DNA from: Streptomyces pinistramenti
Lineage (GTDB): Bacteria > Actinomycetota > Actinomycetes > Streptomycetales > Streptomycetaceae
Length of the DNA stretch: 64,000 bases
Reading direction: 5' to 3'
NCBI RefSeq assembly: GCF_020564935.1
Contig: NZ_JAJCXB010000006.1
Coordinates: forward strand, 1-64,000
Of this stretch, positions 17,058 to 25,827 are shown piece by piece. The notes beneath the pieces are model-generated. The model was not told the origin of the DNA. It searched no databases and saw only the letters and a program-made list of their open reading frames with translations. The stretch's first letter is position 1. Each line of letters starts with the position of its first letter. Both the position numbers and the translations under genes were made by a program.

Positions 17058-17977
17058 GGGCCCGGACGGCACGGACCGCCGCGGCCGGGCTCGCCGCCGT
17101 CCTCGCGCTCGGCCTGGCCGGCTGCGACCGCGGTGGCCACACCGACCTGGGCCTGGCGCTGTCCACGATGAACAACCCGTTCTTCGTCGGCATCAAGGAG
17201 GGCGCGCAGGCCGAGTCGGACGCCCGCGGCCTGCACATCAACATCACCGACGCGCAGAACGACCCCACCCAGCAGATCAACCAGATGGAGACGTTCACCA
17301 GCCAGGACGTCAAGGCCGCCATCATCAACCCGGTCGACTCGGACGCCGCGGTGCCGGCCGTCGGCGTCGCCAACCGGGCGAAGGTGCCGGTCATCTCCAT
17401 CGACCGCGGCGTCAACGGCGGCGACGTCGGCTCGACCATCGCGTCCGACAACGTCGCGGGCGGCCGGCTGGCGGCGAAGACGCTCGCGCAGTCGCTCGGC
17501 GGCAAGGGCAAGGTGGCCTTCCTGGAGGGCCAGCCCGGCACCTCGGCCGCCCGCGAACGCGGCCAGGGCTTCGAGGAAGGCATCCAGAAGTTCCCCGGCA
17601 TCCAGGTCGTCGCCCGGCAGCCCGCCGACTTCGACCGGACCAAGGGCATGGACGTGATGTCCAATATGCTCCAGGCGCACCACGACATCGGCGGGGTGTT
17701 CGCCGCCAACGACGAGATGGCGCTCGGCGCGACCAAGGCGCTGGGCTCACGCTCCGGCAAGGACGTCAAGGTCGTCGCGTTCGACGGCACACCGGACGGT
17801 GTGACGGCGGTCCGCAAGGGCACGCTGACCGCGACCGTCGCCCAGCAGCCCAAGCTCCTCGGCAAGAAGGCCGTGGACTGGGCGATCAAGGCGTCGCGCG
17901 GTGAGAAGCTGCCGGCGTCGGTCAAGGTGCCCGTGGTGCTGGTGACGGCCAAGAACGCCGCGAAGTTCGACGGCTGA
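17054..17977 (+). CDS. rbsB: Ribose-type sugar-binding lipoprotein
   Basis: 307 residues. Signal peptide with lipobox LAGC (Cys about 23), then a type I periplasmic-binding fold: LGLALSTMNNPFFVGIKEGA, IINPVDSDAAVPAV, VISIDRGVNGGDV and GVFAANDEMALGA, which closely match ribose-binding proteins. Start ATG 17054 overlaps the permease stop. The mature lipoprotein captures sugar at the outer face of the membrane and delivers it to RbsC. Confidence 0.93.
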   Translation: MRARTARTAAAGLAAVLALGLAGCDRGGHTDLGLALSTMNNPFFVGIKEGAQAESDARGLHINITDAQNDPTQQINQMETFTSQDVKAAIINPVDSDAAVPAVGVANRAKVPVISIDRGVNGGDVGSTIASDNVAGGRLAAKTLAQSLGGKGKVAFLEGQPGTSAARERGQGFEEGIQKFPGIQVVARQPADFDRTKGMDVMSNMLQAHHDIGGVFAANDEMALGATKALGSRSGKDVKVVAFDGTPDGVTAVRKGTLTATVAQQPKLLGKKAVDWAIKASRGEKLPASVKVPVVLVTAKNAAKFDG

Positions 17978-18053
17978 GGACGACGGCCGGCCCGGAGCGG
18001 GCCGGCACCGCCTCGGGCAACGACGTGAGATGACAGCAAGAGGAGAACGGCGC

Positions 18054-18962
18054 ATGTACGACGTCCTGGTGGTCGGTTCGGCCAACGCGGATCTGACGGT
18101 ACGGGTGGACCGGCGGCCCGGCGCGGGCGAGACGGTGCTCGGCACCGATCTGGTCGAGTCGGCGGGCGGGAAGGGCGCCAACCAGGCGGCGGCCGCGGCC
18201 CGGATCGGCAGCCGGGTCGGGCTGCTGGCCCGGGTCGGCGGCGACGCTTACGGCACGCTGCTGCTCGCCGCGCAGCAGGAGGCCGGCACGGACGTCACGC
18301 CGGTCATCGTCGACGACGCGGCCCGCACCGGCACCGCGATGATCATCGTCGACCCGGACGGCGACAACAGCATCGTCGTCTCGCCCGGCGCCAACGCAGC
18401 CCTCACCCCGCAGGACGTGGCGGCGGCGCGGGACACCATCGCGGCCTCCGCCGTCCTCTCCCTCCAGCTGGAGACCCCCGTCGAGACGGTGCGGGCGGCC
18501 GCGGCGACCGCCGAGGACACCGGCACCCGCGTCGTCCTCAACCCGTCCCCTGCCCCCGCCCGCCTGGCGCCCGAACTCCTCGCCGTCGCCGACCCGCTGG
18601 TCGTCAACGAGCACGAGGCACGGCTGCTGTCCCAGGCCGCCGACGGTTCGCCGCGGGACTGGGCGTACGCCCTGCGCGACCTGGGCGCCCGCTCCGTCGT
18701 CGTCACCCTCGGCGGCGACGGCGCGCTGGTCCTGGACGCGGCGGGGACGCACGAGGTGCCCGGTGTGAAGGTCGCGGCCGTCGACACCACCGGCGCGGGC
18801 GACGCCTTCACCGGCGCCCTCGCCACCCGGCTCGCAGGCGGCGACAGCCTCCCCGACGCCGCCCGCTTCGCCGTCCGCGTCGGCGCCGCGGCCGTCACCA
18901 AGCCCGGCGCCCAGCCCTCCTACCCGACCCTGGCCGAACTGGACGCGCTGCTGGGGAAGTGA
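18054..18962 (+). CDS. rbsK: Ribokinase (PfkB family)
   Basis: 302 residues. N-terminal PfkB signature around GGKGANQAAAAARIG (about 38-52) and the C-terminal signature VDTTGAGDAFTGALA (about 243-257) with the catalytic Asp in GAGD. It phosphorylates imported ribose to ribose 5-phosphate. ATG 18054 has AGGAG at 18041-18045. It ends the operon; no rbsD (ribose pyranase) is visible before or after it. Confidence 0.92.
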   Translation: MYDVLVVGSANADLTVRVDRRPGAGETVLGTDLVESAGGKGANQAAAAARIGSRVGLLARVGGDAYGTLLLAAQQEAGTDVTPVIVDDAARTGTAMIIVDPDGDNSIVVSPGANAALTPQDVAAARDTIAASAVLSLQLETPVETVRAAAATAEDTGTRVVLNPSPAPARLAPELLAVADPLVVNEHEARLLSQAADGSPRDWAYALRDLGARSVVVTLGGDGALVLDAAGTHEVPGVKVAAVDTTGAGDAFTGALATRLAGGDSLPDAARFAVRVGAAAVTKPGAQPSYPTLAELDALLGK

Positions 18963-19080
18963 GCGGGGGAGCGAGCCGGGGGAGGGGCGGGCGGCGCCGG
19001 TGCGTGAGCGCCGGGTCCGGATCCCGGCCGGTCCCGCACCCGGCCCGCTTCCGTCGTCGCCCCCCGCTCCCGGAACGGCC

Positions 19081-19520
19081 CTACGCCTCCTCTCCCGCCC
19101 GCACCACGGCGGCCGCCACCGCGACCTCCGTGCCCGCCAGGCCGACCGACGAGAAGAGCGTGAGCTGGTCGGCGCCGCTGCGGCCAGGAGCGCAGCCCGC
19201 CGGCACCGCGCCCAGCGCGGTCAGCGGAGCCGGGCCCAGGAGATGCCCGGTGCCGTACGGGCCGGCCTGGGCCGGGGAGCCCGTCACGATGACTGCGGCG
19301 CGGGCGGCCGGCTCGGGCGGAATCTCCTACCGGGCCGGGGACTTGGGGCCGGCCGGCGCGCCGACGGTGAACACCAGCTCCCCCGCGCCCACTGCCGCCC
19401 GGAGCCGGGGCGGTGCGACCGGCCCGTGTGGTGCTCAAGCAGCGCGTGCCGGACCGCCCGCGCGGCCGTGCCCGCGTCCAGTCACTCCCGTACGTCCGCG
19501 TCGCCGAGCAGCGCCGGCCC
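19081..19520 (-). pseudogene. Decayed ornithine cyclodeaminase-family gene
   Basis: Three conserved pieces of an ornithine cyclodeaminase/mu-crystallin protein remain in order on the minus strand. The N-terminal piece reads ALLGDADVRE-stop-LDAGTAARAVRHALLEHHTGR (stop at 19482-19484). The middle piece GELVFTVGAPAGPK is in another frame and meets a stop at 19327-19329. The C-terminal piece contains TGHLLG...GRSGADQLTLFSSVGLAGTEVAVAAAV and ends at 19081. About half of the usual ~320 residues, including the NAD-binding core, is missing, and no start codon is apparent. It lies immediately downstream of the nitrilase-VanX fusion gene, same strand, so it was probably once its operon partner. Confidence 0.72.
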
Positions 19521-19521
19521 C

Positions 19522-20922
19522 TCACCGCCCCAGCTCCTTCGGCCCGTACACCGCCCGCTCCGCGCCCGTCGCCAGCGCCCAGTAGCGGTCGCCGTAGGAC
19601 CAGTGCCACCACTCCGTCGGGTAGTTCACCAGGCCCGCGGCGGACAGTGCGGCGCTCAGCACCCGTCGGTTGGCGCGGGCGGCCGGGGTCAGGCCAGGTG
19701 CTGCCGTGTAGCAGGCGCCGTCGCTCTCTTCCGGCGAGGCGTCGACCGGTGTTCCCATGTCGAGTTCGGCGCCGTCGGCGGTCATCAGGGTGAGGTCGAC
19801 GGCGCCGCCCGCGCTGTGCGGCGCGATCTCCGGCGGTGAGACGAAGCGGCTGGCGGCCGCCTGGAGCGACGCCGCGTCCTGGCCGGGCCGCGCCGCCCGC
19901 AGCTTCTCCTGGTACCGCTCGAAATACTTCCGCTGGAGGGACAGCGGGCGGTACCCCTCGACGACGCACAGCCGCAGTCCGTCCGGCAGGGCTTCCTGCG
20001 CCGCGAGCAGCCGGCGCAGCACCCCGGAGCGCAGGTGGGCGGATGCCCCGTCGTCCTCCTGGCCCTCGGGCAGCAGCAGTTGGGGCGCCTCGGCCCGCAG
20101 GTCCACCAGCGGTTCGCCGCACTCCTGGACGGGGACGGCGGCCACGGCCGGGTCGGCCATCAGCGTGATGCGGTCGCGGACGTCGGTCAGCACCAGTTCC
20201 GCCGCGTCCGCCGCGCCACCGGGGACGGCACGCCCGTCGCCGGCGGTCGCCGCCCGCTCGCCGCTCGGCAGCCAGGCGCCGCTGAGCCCCACGGAGCGGC
20301 CAGGGGAACCGGCACCCGCGCCGTTCGCGAGCACGACGTGCAGATCGTGCTCCCGCGCCAGCACCGGGTACGTGTCCAGGCCCTCCGGCTCGCTGTGGAA
20401 GGCGCTGGCGAGATACACCCGGCAGCCGTCCGCCGCGGCCCGCGCGGCCACGTCGGGGAAGGCACTGTCGTAGCAGGTGGCCAGCGCGAACCGGATCCCG
20501 CCGAGGGTGAAGCGCCCGTCGGCGGCGCCCGGGGCGAACACCTGGCGTTCCGTGTCGGACAGGTTCCGCTTGTCGTAGCGGGTGAGCAGGGCGCCGTCAG
20601 GACCGTAGACGAACGAGCCGATCGTCGGCGCCTGCGACGGGCCGCCCCCATCGGCGCGGGCCGCGACGTTCACGACCGCCGCGATCCCGGCCGCCCGGCA
20701 GGCATCCCGTACGGGTGCAAGCCGGGCGTCGTCCGGGGTGACGGCCATCCCTTCCGGGTCGGCGGCTATCACTGCCAAGTCGTAATGAAGGAGCGCGAGT
20801 TCGGAGAACACCACCAGGCCGGCGCCGCGCTCGGCCGCCTCCGTGACGAGCGCGGCCATCCGCGCCGCGTTGGCCTCGATGTCGCCAGGACCGGGGATGA
20901 ACTGTGCTGCCGCAAGGATCAT
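19522..20922 (-). CDS. Fusion protein: carbon-nitrogen hydrolase + VanX-type D-Ala-D-Ala dipeptidase
   Basis: 466 residues, two complete enzymes in one chain. Residues about 1-245 are a nitrilase-superfamily domain with the full catalytic triad: Glu41 (VVFSEL), Lys118 (RYDKRNL) and Cys150 (ALATCYD). Residues about 255-460 are a VanX/DdpX M15D metallopeptidase with GYRPLS (the substrate Arg), the zinc motif HSAGGAVD (His369, Asp376) and EWWH (Glu437 base, His440 ligand). ATG 20922 begins the canonical nitrilase strand MILAAAQF; there is no clear Shine-Dalgarno. A combined amidase and D-amino-acid dipeptidase could salvage cell-wall peptides, but the substrates are unknown. No VanH or VanA homologue is nearby. 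Confidence 0.85.
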   Translation of the reverse strand: MILAAAQFIPGPGDIEANAARMAALVTEAAERGAGLVVFSELALLHYDLAVIAADPEGMAVTPDDARLAPVRDACRAAGIAAVVNVAARADGGGPSQAPTIGSFVYGPDGALLTRYDKRNLSDTERQVFAPGAADGRFTLGGIRFALATCYDSAFPDVAARAAADGCRVYLASAFHSEPEGLDTYPVLAREHDLHVVLANGAGAGSPGRSVGLSGAWLPSGERAATAGDGRAVPGGAADAAELVLTDVRDRITLMADPAVAAVPVQECGEPLVDLRAEAPQLLLPEGQEDDGASAHLRSGVLRRLLAAQEALPDGLRLCVVEGYRPLSLQRKYFERYQEKLRAARPGQDAASLQAAASRFVSPPEIAPHSAGGAVDLTLMTADGAELDMGTPVDASPEESDGACYTAAPGLTPAARANRRVLSAALSAAGLVNYPTEWWHWSYGDRYWALATGAERAVYGPKELGR

Positions 20923-21051
20923 GCAGCCATCATGCACGGCCCGCCGCAGGCCCGCTCCGGCCTGTGGACAAGTGGCCAAGTGGCCTGGTCAGCGGGCCCG
21001 ATGAGCGAGTTCGGCAGGACGTCACGGCGCCCCCCGTGCCTGCCGGGCCCG

Positions 21052-22356
21052 TCACCCGTCGCCCGCCACCGCGGACGCCGCCACCGTCACGATCCGCCGC
21101 ACCTGCGCGGTGATCGCGACCCGGTTGTGCACGAACACCGGATCGGTGACCCGGCCGCCCGCCGGATCGGTGTTCCCCGGCCCGAACTCCAGCACCGGCG
21201 TGTGCAGATGGCCGCCCGCCAGGCCCGGCCGCACGGCATCGCGCAGCAGCGTCGCCCGATAGCCGATCTCGTTGGACAGGTAGTCGCCGCCGCCCCCGGC
21301 GCGGGCCGTCGAGCCCGGCGTGGGGCCGTCCGGCCGTTCGACGGGCGCGCCGCCGCCCGCCGGTACCTCGGTGACCGCGGTGTGGTCGACGACCGGATAC
21401 GGCCCGGTCGTGGCCGCGACGATCCGCCGGTAGGGCAGGCTGGTGGTGGTCCACTGCGGCTGCGGCCGCACGGTCGGCACCCCGGCCGGAACGGGCACGA
21501 TGCCGGTCCGCGACACCCGGGCGTTGTCCGGGTAGCCGCCCCGCCAGGCCCCGTTGGTCCGCTCCACGTCGAACCGCCCCGGCCGCCCCTGGCTGATCGT
21601 GGTGAACAGGTCGGCCTGCCGCGGGCCCCTGCGCAGCTGCGGCAGCAGCGTGCGCTCCACGGTGCCCGCCGCGAAGTCGTCCCACCGCACGGGGAAGACG
21701 GCCGCCTCGATGCGCGCCGGACGCCCCGACGCGGTACGCACCGTCGTCCCGTCCAGTGCGAGCGCCGCGGCCCCCGACGGGTTGCTGCGCCGTATGTCGT
21801 CGTCCAGCTGGAACGGGTCGAAGCCGGTCACCACGACCCGCAGCACCTTCTTGCCGGGCGGCAGGCCGATCGTGTCCTGCCCCCGCGAGCCGCGCTCCAG
21901 CGCCGCGATGAGGGCCGTCCGCTGCGCCGGACTCAGCCCGAAGTCCGGCCGCCAGTCCCGCACTTCCTTCGTCATGCCCAGCCGCGCCCAGTACAGCGGC
22001 CGGTCGTCGTCCCGGCTGAGATCGCCGCCCGCGGGCCCGCGCCCCTGCGCCCGCCGCACGGCCCGGTGCCACAGCGTGCGCCCCTCGCGTGCCACGTACC
22101 GCCGGCTCTCCCCGTAGGTGCCGAGCCCCTTCAGGCCGCGCGCGAACTCCCGCTGCCACCGGTCGAATCCGCTGCGCCGGAGGATCTCCTGGGGGACGTC
22201 CTGCGCCAGCCGCCCCTCCTCGACGGACGCCGCGGCCCTGGGGCCGGAGCGGGCGGCGGATGCCGCGGTGGCGGCGCCCGGAGCGGTCAGGGAGAGGGGG
22301 ACGGCGGCGGCCAGGGCGACGCCGAGCGCGCCCAGCCTGGTGCATAGGTGTCTCAT
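21052..22356 (-). CDS. Secreted pyroglutamyl-peptidase-like protein with Ser at the nucleophile position
   Basis: 434 residues. A signal peptide (about 1-32, ending TAASA) is followed by about 140 residues of no recognised domain. A C-terminal peptidase C15-like domain then begins at VVVTGFDPFQLDDD. NPSGAAALALDG matches the family N-P-S region and GHLHTPVLE (His385) the catalytic His. The segment aligned to the Cys motif (YxCN) reads YLSNE, so Ser361 stands where the nucleophilic Cys should be. Either catalysis is lost or it is a serine variant. Classical pyroglutamyl peptidases are about 215 residues and cytosolic; this one is longer and exported. Confidence 0.75.
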   Translation of the reverse strand: MRHLCTRLGALGVALAAAVPLSLTAPGAATAASAARSGPRAAASVEEGRLAQDVPQEILRRSGFDRWQREFARGLKGLGTYGESRRYVAREGRTLWHRAVRRAQGRGPAGGDLSRDDDRPLYWARLGMTKEVRDWRPDFGLSPAQRTALIAALERGSRGQDTIGLPPGKKVLRVVVTGFDPFQLDDDIRRSNPSGAAALALDGTTVRTASGRPARIEAAVFPVRWDDFAAGTVERTLLPQLRRGPRQADLFTTISQGRPGRFDVERTNGAWRGGYPDNARVSRTGIVPVPAGVPTVRPQPQWTTTSLPYRRIVAATTGPYPVVDHTAVTEVPAGGGAPVERPDGPTPGSTARAGGGGDYLSNEIGYRATLLRDAVRPGLAGGHLHTPVLEFGPGNTDPAGGRVTDPVFVHNRVAITAQVRRIVTVAASAVAGDG

Positions 22357-22416
22357 GCGGCGAGTAAAGCCGGTGGGGGCGCCGGGACGGTAGGGGCCCG
22401 GGTGCCCAGACGCCGG

Positions 22417-23070
22417 TCACCCACCGGACGGGGCGGCGGCTCCGCCCGCCCCGAGGAGGGCCAGGAAGTCCCGGAAGGACGCGGGCATGTCGACCTGTTC
22501 CGGATCGAGCAGCCACTGGAGCTGCAACCCGTCCATCACGGCCACCAGCAGCGTCGCCGCCTGCTCCGGGGTGAGGCCGGCCGGCAGCCGGTCGCCGAAC
22601 TCGGCGCGCAGCGCGGCGGCCATGGACTCCCGTACGGCCCGGAAGCGGGACTCGAAGAAGCCGCGGGCCGGATGGTCCTCGGTGACGCTGTCGGCGGACA
22701 GGACCGTGTACGTCTGCACGATGCCGGGCCGGGTGGCGTTGTAGTCGACGAGCTGCGCGAGGGCCTGCGTGCGCCAGGGGCCGGTGTTGGCCGCCGCGGA
22801 CGCCGCATCCCAGCGGTCCCGCGCCTCCAGGACGCCGACCAGCAGCAGTTCCTTGGTGGGGAAGTGGTGCAGCAGGCCCTGCTGGGTGAGCCCGGCACGC
22901 TCGGCGACCGCCGCCAAGGAGGTGCGCCGGTAGCCGCGTTCGGCGATCAGCTCCATCGCGGACTGGAGGATCGCCCCGCGCCGTTCGGCCCGCTGCGCCT
23001 CGCGCCCGCCGCCCCGCCGCCTACCCGGCCGGTCCCCGCGCGGCGCGCCCTCGTCCCGTGCAGCAGTCAT
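22417..23070 (-). CDS. TetR/AcrR-family regulator
   Basis: 217 residues. After a basic N-terminal extension, the HTH is ERGYRRTSLAAVAERAGL (about 45-62) with TQQGLLHHFPTKELLL. ATG 23070 is supported by TACCCT exactly six bases upstream, a leaderless arrangement. It is divergent from the GH3 gene (170 bases) and likely represses it in response to a sugar or glycoside. The ligand domain (about 85-200) is not specific enough to name the effector. Confidence 0.87.
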   Translation of the reverse strand: MTAARDEGAPRGDRPGRRRGGGREAQRAERRGAILQSAMELIAERGYRRTSLAAVAERAGLTQQGLLHHFPTKELLLVGVLEARDRWDAASAAANTGPWRTQALAQLVDYNATRPGIVQTYTVLSADSVTEDHPARGFFESRFRAVRESMAAALRAEFGDRLPAGLTPEQAATLLVAVMDGLQLQWLLDPEQVDMPASFRDFLALLGAGGAAAPSGG

Positions 23071-23076
23071 CGGCCG

Positions 23077-23082
23077 AGGGTA
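23077..23082 (-). promoter_or_regulatory. Probable -10 box of leaderless tetR transcript
   Basis: TACCCT on the minus strand, six bases before the ATG at 23070; TGACTT about 19 bases further upstream could act as -35. Confidence 0.4.
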
Positions 23083-23240
23083 ACTCCCGTACCGCTGCCG
23101 GAAGTCAGGCCGCACCGCCGCTCTGCCCGTGTGCGCCTCACCTCTGCGGGTAACGAATGGGTGACGACACCTACCGGGTACACGGTGACCGCATCAGAAT
23201 GCAGGCCACCACGTGCCCGACCCGTCCCAGGGAGCGATGC

Positions 23241-25769
23241 ATGACCGACCACGACCGGCAGTCCGACGCGCAGTCCGCCCACGGCCGGGACGCCGTCCAT
23301 CGCGCCGCGGTCGAGACGGCCCTCGCCGCGCTCGACCTCGACACGAAGGCCCGGCTGCTGTCCGGCCAGGACGCGTGGACGCTGCCCGCGGTCCCGGAGA
23401 TCGGGTTGGCGTCGCTGGTCATGTCGGACGGCCCGGTCGGGGTACGGGGACGGGAGTGGAGCGCGGCCGACCCCTCGGTCGCGCTGCCCAGCCCGACGGC
23501 GCTGGCCGCCACCTGGAACCCGCAACTGGCCCGCACGGCAGGCCATCTGCTCGCCCAGGAGGCCCGCCGCAAGGGCGTGCACGTCCTGCTCGCGCCGACC
23601 GTCAACCTGCACCGCTCGCCCCTGGGCGGCCGCCACTTCGAGAGCTATTCGGAGGACCCGCACCTGACCGGCGTGATCGGTGCCGGGTACGTCCGCGGGG
23701 TCCAGGAAGGCGGCGTCGGCACGACCGTCAAGCACTTCGTGGGCAACGACGCCGAAACCGACCGGCTCACCGTCGACAACCGCATCGCCCCGCGCCCACT
23801 GCACGAGCTGTACCTCGCCCCCTTCGAGCACATCGTCGAAAACGCCCGCCCCTGGGGCATCATGACCGCCTACAACCAGGTCAACGGCGCGACGATGACC
23901 GAGCACCACCACCTCGTCAACGAAGTCCTGCGCGGCAGCTGGGGATTCGACGGCGTCAACGTCTCCGACTGGACCGCGGCCCGCGACACGGTCCGTGCGC
24001 TGAACGGCGGCCTGGACGTGGCCATGCCGGGGCCGCGCACGGTCTTCGGCGACCGGCTGGCCGCCGCCGTGCGGGCCGGCGAGGTGGCGGAATCCGCGGT
24101 CGACGCGGCGGTCCGCAGGGTGCTGCTGCTGGCGGCCCGTACGGGATGCCTGGAAGGGGTGCCGGCCGCCGTCGACCCGGCGCGGGTGCCGCAGGGCATC
24201 GACGGCCGCGCGGTGGCCCGCGAGATCGCCCGCAGCTCCTTCGTCCTGTTGCGCAACGAGCCGGTGGCAGGCGGCCGCCCGGTGCTGCCCGCCGACCCCG
24301 CCGCCGTCCGCACGGTTGCCGTCATCGGCGCCGCCGCCCGGGACGCCCGGGTACTCGGCGGCGGCTCGGCGACCGTCTTCCCCGAGGCCGTCGTCTCGCC
24401 CCTGGAGGGCCTGCGCGCCGCCCTGCCCGAAGGCGTCCAGGTCACCTACGCCGTCGGCGCCGAGCCCCGCAGCCGCGTCCCGCACGCCCGTACGGGCTTC
24501 GCCCTGCGCGCCCGCTACCTCACCGCCGACGGCCGGACGCTCGCCGAGACGCCGCAGTCCGACGGCAAGGTGCAGGTGATCGGCAGCTACCCCGAGGGAG
24601 TCGGCCGCGCCGAGCTGGCGGCCGTCGAGCTGACCGGCACGTTCACTCCGCAGGTCTCGGGCCGGCACACCCTCGCGGTCTCCGGGACCGGCACGCTGCG
24701 GCTGACCGTGGCCGGCCAGGTCCGCTTCGACGCGCACTGCGCGCCCGAGGGCAGCGACCCGTTCGAGGCGTTCATGCACCCCGTCGAGCAGCGGGTGGAG
24801 GTGCCGCTCACGGCCGGTGAACAGGTGGACGTCACGCTGCGGTTCGTGCCCCGGAGCCTGGGCCTCGGCGACGACATGGACGCGCTGAACTTCTCCCTGG
24901 GGCACGCCGAACCGCAGTCGGCGCCGGACGCCGGGATCGAGGAGGCGGTCCGCGCGGCGGCCGGAGCCGATCTCGTGGTGGTGGTCGTGGCCACCACCGA
25001 AGAGGTCGAGTCCGAGGGCTTCGACCGCGCCGACCTGCGGCTGCCCGGCCGCCAGGACGAGCTGGTCGCCCGCGTCGCGGCGGCCAACCCGCGCACCGTC
25101 GTGGTCGTCAACTCCGGCTCCCCGGTGGAGCTTCCGTGGCGCGCGCAGGTGCCCGCCGTGCTGCTGAGCTGGTTCCCCGGCCAGGAGGCCGGCGCCGCGC
25201 TGGCCGACGTCCTGTTCGGCGCCGCCGAGCCCGGCGGCCGGCTCCCCACCACCTGGCCCGCCCGCCTGGAGGACGCCCCGGTCACCCGCGTCACCCCTGA
25301 TGAGGATGGCCGACTCGACTACTCCGAGGGCCTGTTCATCGGCTACCGGGCCTGGGACCGGACCAACGCCGCCCCGGCGTACCCCTTCGGCCACGGCCTC
25401 GGCTACACCGACTGGGAGTACGAATCGCTGGACACCACCCCGGACTCGGTACGGGTCAGGCTGCGCAATACCGGGGGACGGGCCGGGCGCGAGGTCGTCC
25501 AGATCTATCTGGCGCCCGCCGCCGGATCGGCCGACGCCGTGCCGTCCGGCCGGGAGGCGGCCCGGCCGGTCCGGTGGCTGGCCGGATTCGCGGCCGTGCA
25601 GGCAGCGCCGGGCGAGAGCGTCGAGGCCGAAATCGTCCTGCCCCGGCAGATGTTCGAGATCTGGGACGAGACCTCCGGCGCCCGCCGCCTCGTCAGGGGC
25701 GACTACACCGTCGAGGCGGCGCACAGCGTGGCCGACCGCAGGCTGACGGCGAGGATCACCGTAGGCTAG
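23241..25769 (+). CDS. Glycoside hydrolase family 3 beta-glycosidase with PA14 insert
   Basis: 842 residues, no signal peptide, so probably cytoplasmic. Domain order: GH3 N-terminal barrel (about 20-300) with KHFVGNDAETDR and the nucleophile Asp in NVSDWTA; GH3 C-terminal sandwich; a PA14 domain inserted at about 395-545 (GSYPEGVGRAELAA and GRHTLAVSGTGTLRL); and a C-terminal fibronectin-III-like domain with PFGHGLGYTDWEYE. ATG 23241 is chosen for GGGAG ten bases upstream. It acts as a beta-glucosidase or related exo-glycosidase on imported oligosaccharides. The divergent TetR gene is the likely regulator. Confidence 0.92.
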   Translation: MTDHDRQSDAQSAHGRDAVHRAAVETALAALDLDTKARLLSGQDAWTLPAVPEIGLASLVMSDGPVGVRGREWSAADPSVALPSPTALAATWNPQLARTAGHLLAQEARRKGVHVLLAPTVNLHRSPLGGRHFESYSEDPHLTGVIGAGYVRGVQEGGVGTTVKHFVGNDAETDRLTVDNRIAPRPLHELYLAPFEHIVENARPWGIMTAYNQVNGATMTEHHHLVNEVLRGSWGFDGVNVSDWTAARDTVRALNGGLDVAMPGPRTVFGDRLAAAVRAGEVAESAVDAAVRRVLLLAARTGCLEGVPAAVDPARVPQGIDGRAVAREIARSSFVLLRNEPVAGGRPVLPADPAAVRTVAVIGAAARDARVLGGGSATVFPEAVVSPLEGLRAALPEGVQVTYAVGAEPRSRVPHARTGFALRARYLTADGRTLAETPQSDGKVQVIGSYPEGVGRAELAAVELTGTFTPQVSGRHTLAVSGTGTLRLTVAGQVRFDAHCAPEGSDPFEAFMHPVEQRVEVPLTAGEQVDVTLRFVPRSLGLGDDMDALNFSLGHAEPQSAPDAGIEEAVRAAAGADLVVVVVATTEEVESEGFDRADLRLPGRQDELVARVAAANPRTVVVVNSGSPVELPWRAQVPAVLLSWFPGQEAGAALADVLFGAAEPGGRLPTTWPARLEDAPVTRVTPDEDGRLDYSEGLFIGYRAWDRTNAAPAYPFGHGLGYTDWEYESLDTTPDSVRVRLRNTGGRAGREVVQIYLAPAAGSADAVPSGREAARPVRWLAGFAAVQAAPGESVEAEIVLPRQMFEIWDETSGARRLVRGDYTVEAAHSVADRRLTARITVG

Positions 25770-25792
25770 GTCGTGTCGTCAGGACCTGGCGA

Positions 25793-25826
25793 GCAGCGGG
25801 CCCCGGACCGCCCCGGGGCCCGCTGC
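25793..25826. terminator. Bidirectional hairpin terminator between GH3 and DUF4097 genes
   Basis: 14-bp perfect stem GCAGCGGGCCCCGG / CCGGGGCCCGCTGC with a 6-base loop, placed between convergent genes. Confidence 0.8.
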
Positions 25827-25827
25827 C

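Noticed and set aside
18963..19080. Possible rbsD or small gene after rbsK
   Set aside because: No open frame with ribose-pyranase similarity or ribosome site; the next recognisable sequence is the reversed cyclodeaminase remnant.
19522..20922. Vancomycin-type resistance locus because of the VanX domain
   Set aside because: No VanH, VanA, VanS or VanR homologue nearby; the domain is fused to a nitrilase, which points to salvage rather than resistance.
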